A stretch of DNA of 64,000 nucleotides from DATHBD01 sp035296325 (lineage in GTDB: Bacteria > Actinomycetota > Actinomycetes > Mycobacteriales > Micromonosporaceae), in NCBI GenBank assembly GCA_035296325.1, contig DATHBD010000051.1:62001-126000 (forward strand), given 5' to 3'. The notes beneath the pieces are model-generated. The model saw nothing but the letters and a program-made list of their open reading frames with translations. It searched no databases and was not told the origin of the DNA. Of the stretch, positions 61,799 through 64,000 are shown piece by piece. A program made the translations under genes and the position numbers. Positions within the stretch are counted from its first letter, which is position 1. Each line of letters opens with the position of its first letter.

Positions 61799-62752
61799 TT
61801 ACCGGCCACCCAGGCCGGTGTGCGCGATGCTGCGGATGATCTGCCGCTGGAAGAACAGGTACGCGATCAGCAGTGGCAGGCCGGCCAGCACGGCTGTGGC
61901 CATGATCTGGGCGTAGCGCAGACCGTAGGAGCTCTGCACGGTGGCAAGACCCACCGGCAGCGTCATCAGATCGGGATCGGAGATGATCAGGAAGGGCCAG
62001 AAGAAGTTGTTCCAGGTACTGATGAAGGTGAAGATCGCCACCGCCACCAGGGCAGGACGGGACAGCGGCAGGACGACCTGCCAGTAGACCCGCCATGAGG
62101 ACGCTCCGTCGACCCTGGCCGCCTCCTCCAGCTCCTTGGGAAGGCCATCGAAGAACTTCTTCAGGATGAACACCATCGCCGGCACCGCGATCTGCGGGAG
62201 GATCATGCCCCAGTAGGTATCGGCCAGGCCCAGCCCGACCATTTCCCGGAACAGGGGCACAACCAGCACGGTGGGCGGCACCATGATGCCGGCCAGGGTG
62301 AGCGCGTACAGGGCCTGCCGCCCGCGGAACCGGGTCCGGGAGAAGCCGTACGCCGCCATGCTGGACAGCAGCAGCACCAACGCGGTGGTGATCACCGCGA
62401 CGATGGTGCTGTTGACGAACCACCGCAGCAGGGCGCCCTGCTCCAGGACCAGGCGGTAGGCCGCGATCGTGAACCCGCTCGCCGGGATCCAGGTGATCGG
62501 GACCGTGGTGGTCTCCTCCTCGGGCTTCAGCGAGGTGTCGATCGCCCACAGCAGCGGCATCAGCCAGAGCAGGGCGAGGATCGCGGCGATGATCAACGCC
62601 ACGATGCGCCAGGCGCGGCCGGACCGGTCCGTCCTGGTGCGACCCGGGTCGTCCGGGCCCGCGGTCCCGCCGGAGGCGTTGACGTGCTCGCCGGCCGTCT
62701 TCGTTTCGTCGCCGGGCGGTACGGCCTTTCCACGTGCCGTAGATGCGGTCAT
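61799..62752 (-). CDS. Carbohydrate ABC transporter permease (MalG type)
   Basis: A 317-residue permease with six membrane segments and the EAA loop EEAARVDGASSWRVYWQVVL, which docks to the ATPase. GGAGG lies 7 bases before the ATG at 62752. Two bases after the partner permease gene. Imports an unknown sugar or oligosaccharide. Confidence 0.93.
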   Translation of the reverse strand: MTASTARGKAVPPGDETKTAGEHVNASGGTAGPDDPGRTRTDRSGRAWRIVALIIAAILALLWLMPLLWAIDTSLKPEEETTTVPITWIPASGFTIAAYRLVLEQGALLRWFVNSTIVAVITTALVLLLSSMAAYGFSRTRFRGRQALYALTLAGIMVPPTVLVVPLFREMVGLGLADTYWGMILPQIAVPAMVFILKKFFDGLPKELEEAARVDGASSWRVYWQVVLPLSRPALVAVAIFTFISTWNNFFWPFLIISDPDLMTLPVGLATVQSSYGLRYAQIMATAVLAGLPLLIAYLFFQRQIIRSIAHTGLGGR

Positions 62753-62754
62753 GG

Positions 62755-63678
62755 CTAGTCCTCCGCGCGGGTGGGCATCAGCTTGAACTGCGTGATGGAG
62801 ACGATGAGGATGATCGCGAAGAAGAGGTACGAGATGGCCGAGGCGTAGCCGATCCGGAAGTCGGTGAAGCCGATGTCGTAGACGTACTCGAGGACGGGGC
62901 GGGTGGAGAAGTTCGGACCGCCCTGGGTCATCAGATAGATCTGGTCGAAAACCCGCAGCGAAGAGAGCGCCTGCAGCGCGATCACCAGACCGGTGATCGG
63001 ATTCAGCATCGGGATGGTGATCCGCCACAGCCGGGACCATCCGTTGGCGCCGTCGACGCTCGCCGCGTCGTAGACGTCCTGCGGAATGGACTGCAGACCC
63101 GCGAGGTAGAGCAGGAAATTGAAGCCGACGGTCCACCACACCGTGGTGATCACAATCGAGATCATCGCGATGTCGGGGTCGGTCAACCAGCCGAGCTGCT
63201 GGAAGCCCATCGCCGACAGGGCGCCGTTGATGAGTCCGAATCCGGGCTGGTAGATCCAGACCCAGATCAGAGCGACAACGCTCGCCGGCAGCAGGAACGG
63301 CGCGAAGAACGACATCCGCCACAACCAGGTCGCCGGCAGCGCCATGTTGGTCAGCAGCGCCATGCCGAGGCCGAGGATGACCAGTGGCGGCGTACTGAGC
63401 AGCGTGAAGTACAGCGTGTGCCACAGCGAGGTCCACACCGCCGAGTCGTTGAACACCTCCTGCCAGTTCTGCAGGCCCACGAATTCACCGGCGGACCCGG
63501 TCAGGCTGTTGTTGAAGAAACTCATCCACAGTCCGGAGATCACCGGCCAGATCAGGAACATGGCGTACGCCACGAGGAACGGCACCACGAACAGCAGCCC
63601 TGGCGGCACCCGCTTCCGGGGCTTCGCCGGCGTTGGTGTCGTCGTCGTCGCGGTGGGCTGGGTGGTTGTTGCGACCAT
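62755..63678 (-). CDS. Carbohydrate ABC transporter permease (MalF type)
   Basis: A 307-residue partner permease with about six segments and the EAA loop YDAASVDGANGWSRLWRITI. AAGGGA precedes the ATG at 63678. Follows the binding-protein gene by 14 bases. Confidence 0.93.
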   Translation of the reverse strand: MVATTTQPTATTTTPTPAKPRKRVPPGLLFVVPFLVAYAMFLIWPVISGLWMSFFNNSLTGSAGEFVGLQNWQEVFNDSAVWTSLWHTLYFTLLSTPPLVILGLGMALLTNMALPATWLWRMSFFAPFLLPASVVALIWVWIYQPGFGLINGALSAMGFQQLGWLTDPDIAMISIVITTVWWTVGFNFLLYLAGLQSIPQDVYDAASVDGANGWSRLWRITIPMLNPITGLVIALQALSSLRVFDQIYLMTQGGPNFSTRPVLEYVYDIGFTDFRIGYASAISYLFFAIILIVSITQFKLMPTRAED

Positions 63679-63692
63679 GGCCTGAGTCCCTT

Positions 63693-64000
63693 CTAGACCG
63701 GGCTTGGCGTGTCGAGCAGCTTGTTCATCGCGCCGATGAACTGGGTGAGCCCGGCCTGGGGCGTCAGCTCTCCGGAGTGCACCCCGCTGAACGCCGCACC
63801 GGCCTGGGTTTCCAGGCTGGACGCCGAGCCGCTGAACCAGGCCTCCGGATCGAGTTGCACGTCCCCGGCCGCCTCGCGGTACTCCGACTGCGGCTGCAAC
63901 GACTCGTACTCCGCACTCTCCGTGGCCGGGATCCACGCCGGAATGTGGCCGACCTTCGCCCAGTCCGCGCTGTTCTTGACGATGAAGGCGATGAGGTTGT
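63693..64000 (-). CDS. Sugar-binding protein of the ABC transporter, C-terminal part (cut by window edge)
   Basis: About 102 C-terminal residues of an extracellular solute-binding protein: FIVKNSADWAKVGHIPAWIP, then a helix-rich end (GLTQFIGAMNKLLDT). The start and lipobox lie outside the window. First gene of the sugar import operon. Confidence 0.85.
   Translation of the reverse strand, partial: NLIAFIVKNSADWAKVGHIPAWIPATESAEYESLQPQSEYREAAGDVQLDPEAWFSGSASSLETQAGAAFSGVHSGELTPQAGLTQFIGAMNKLLDTPSPV

Noticed and set aside
58657..62549. Long minus-strand frames opposite comM and dprA
   Set aside because: Shadow frames of strongly supported genes.

Overview
The window is high-GC actinobacterial chromosome, most likely Micromonosporaceae (Micromonospora-like). 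The evidence is GTG starts, 1- and 4-base gene overlaps, F420/LLM oxidoreductases, DUF397/DUF5753 regulators, DUF222-HNH proteins, ALF-repeat toxins and a gene order shared with Mycobacterium and Streptomyces. The genus call is an inference.

Layout. (1) 1-8.8 kb: an amine or amino-acid catabolic group (ALDH, glutamylamide-synthetase-like protein, APC permease, choline-kinase-like protein, dimethylglycine/sarcosine-dehydrogenase-like flavoprotein) around a divergent promoter with an inverted repeat. (2) 8.9-13.5 kb: the conserved GNAT-ispG-rip1-dxr block (MEP isoprenoid pathway plus a site-2 protease). (3) 13.5-17.1 kb: an accessory patch holding a decayed hydrolase gene interrupted by a complete ISL3-family IS, a DUF222-HNH gene and a decayed second copy of the 5' end of dxr. 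(4) 17.1-23.1 kb: LLM oxidoreductase, TetR/MMPL efflux pair, an MBL-Rieske protein and DUF2631. (5) 23.2-30.0 kb: divIVA-like, rlmN, cdsA, frr, pyrH, tsf, rpsB, the conserved translation and cell-envelope block. (6) 30.3-35.8 kb: a PadR pseudogene and a secreted ALF-repeat polymorphic toxin with its overlapping putative immunity gene. (7) 35.8-46.9 kb: housekeeping and metabolic genes, including dapC, a peptidoglycan amidase, leuS with a leader-peptide attenuator, and an ABC transporter. (8) 47.0-61.7 kb: yraN, then about 11.6 kb of accessory genes (regulators, tiny overlapping ORFs, a tandem ABC exporter, an IS630 scrap), then comM and dprA. (9) 61.8-64 kb: a sugar ABC transporter, cut by the window end.

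The most interesting signals are these. A leuS leader peptide appears leaderless and is followed by a perfect hairpin plus T7 terminator. A dxr relic flanks an IS-bearing insertion. Paired DnaA-box-like motifs lie at the same spacing ahead of yraN and comM. Near-identical promoter and palindrome layouts precede a DUF5753 regulator and a DUF397 gene, the latter divergent from four overlapping mini-ORFs. A secreted polymorphic toxin overlaps its immunity gene, and one protein carries an MBL-Rieske fusion in unusual domain order. All calls come from reading the sequence; no database search or folding was run.
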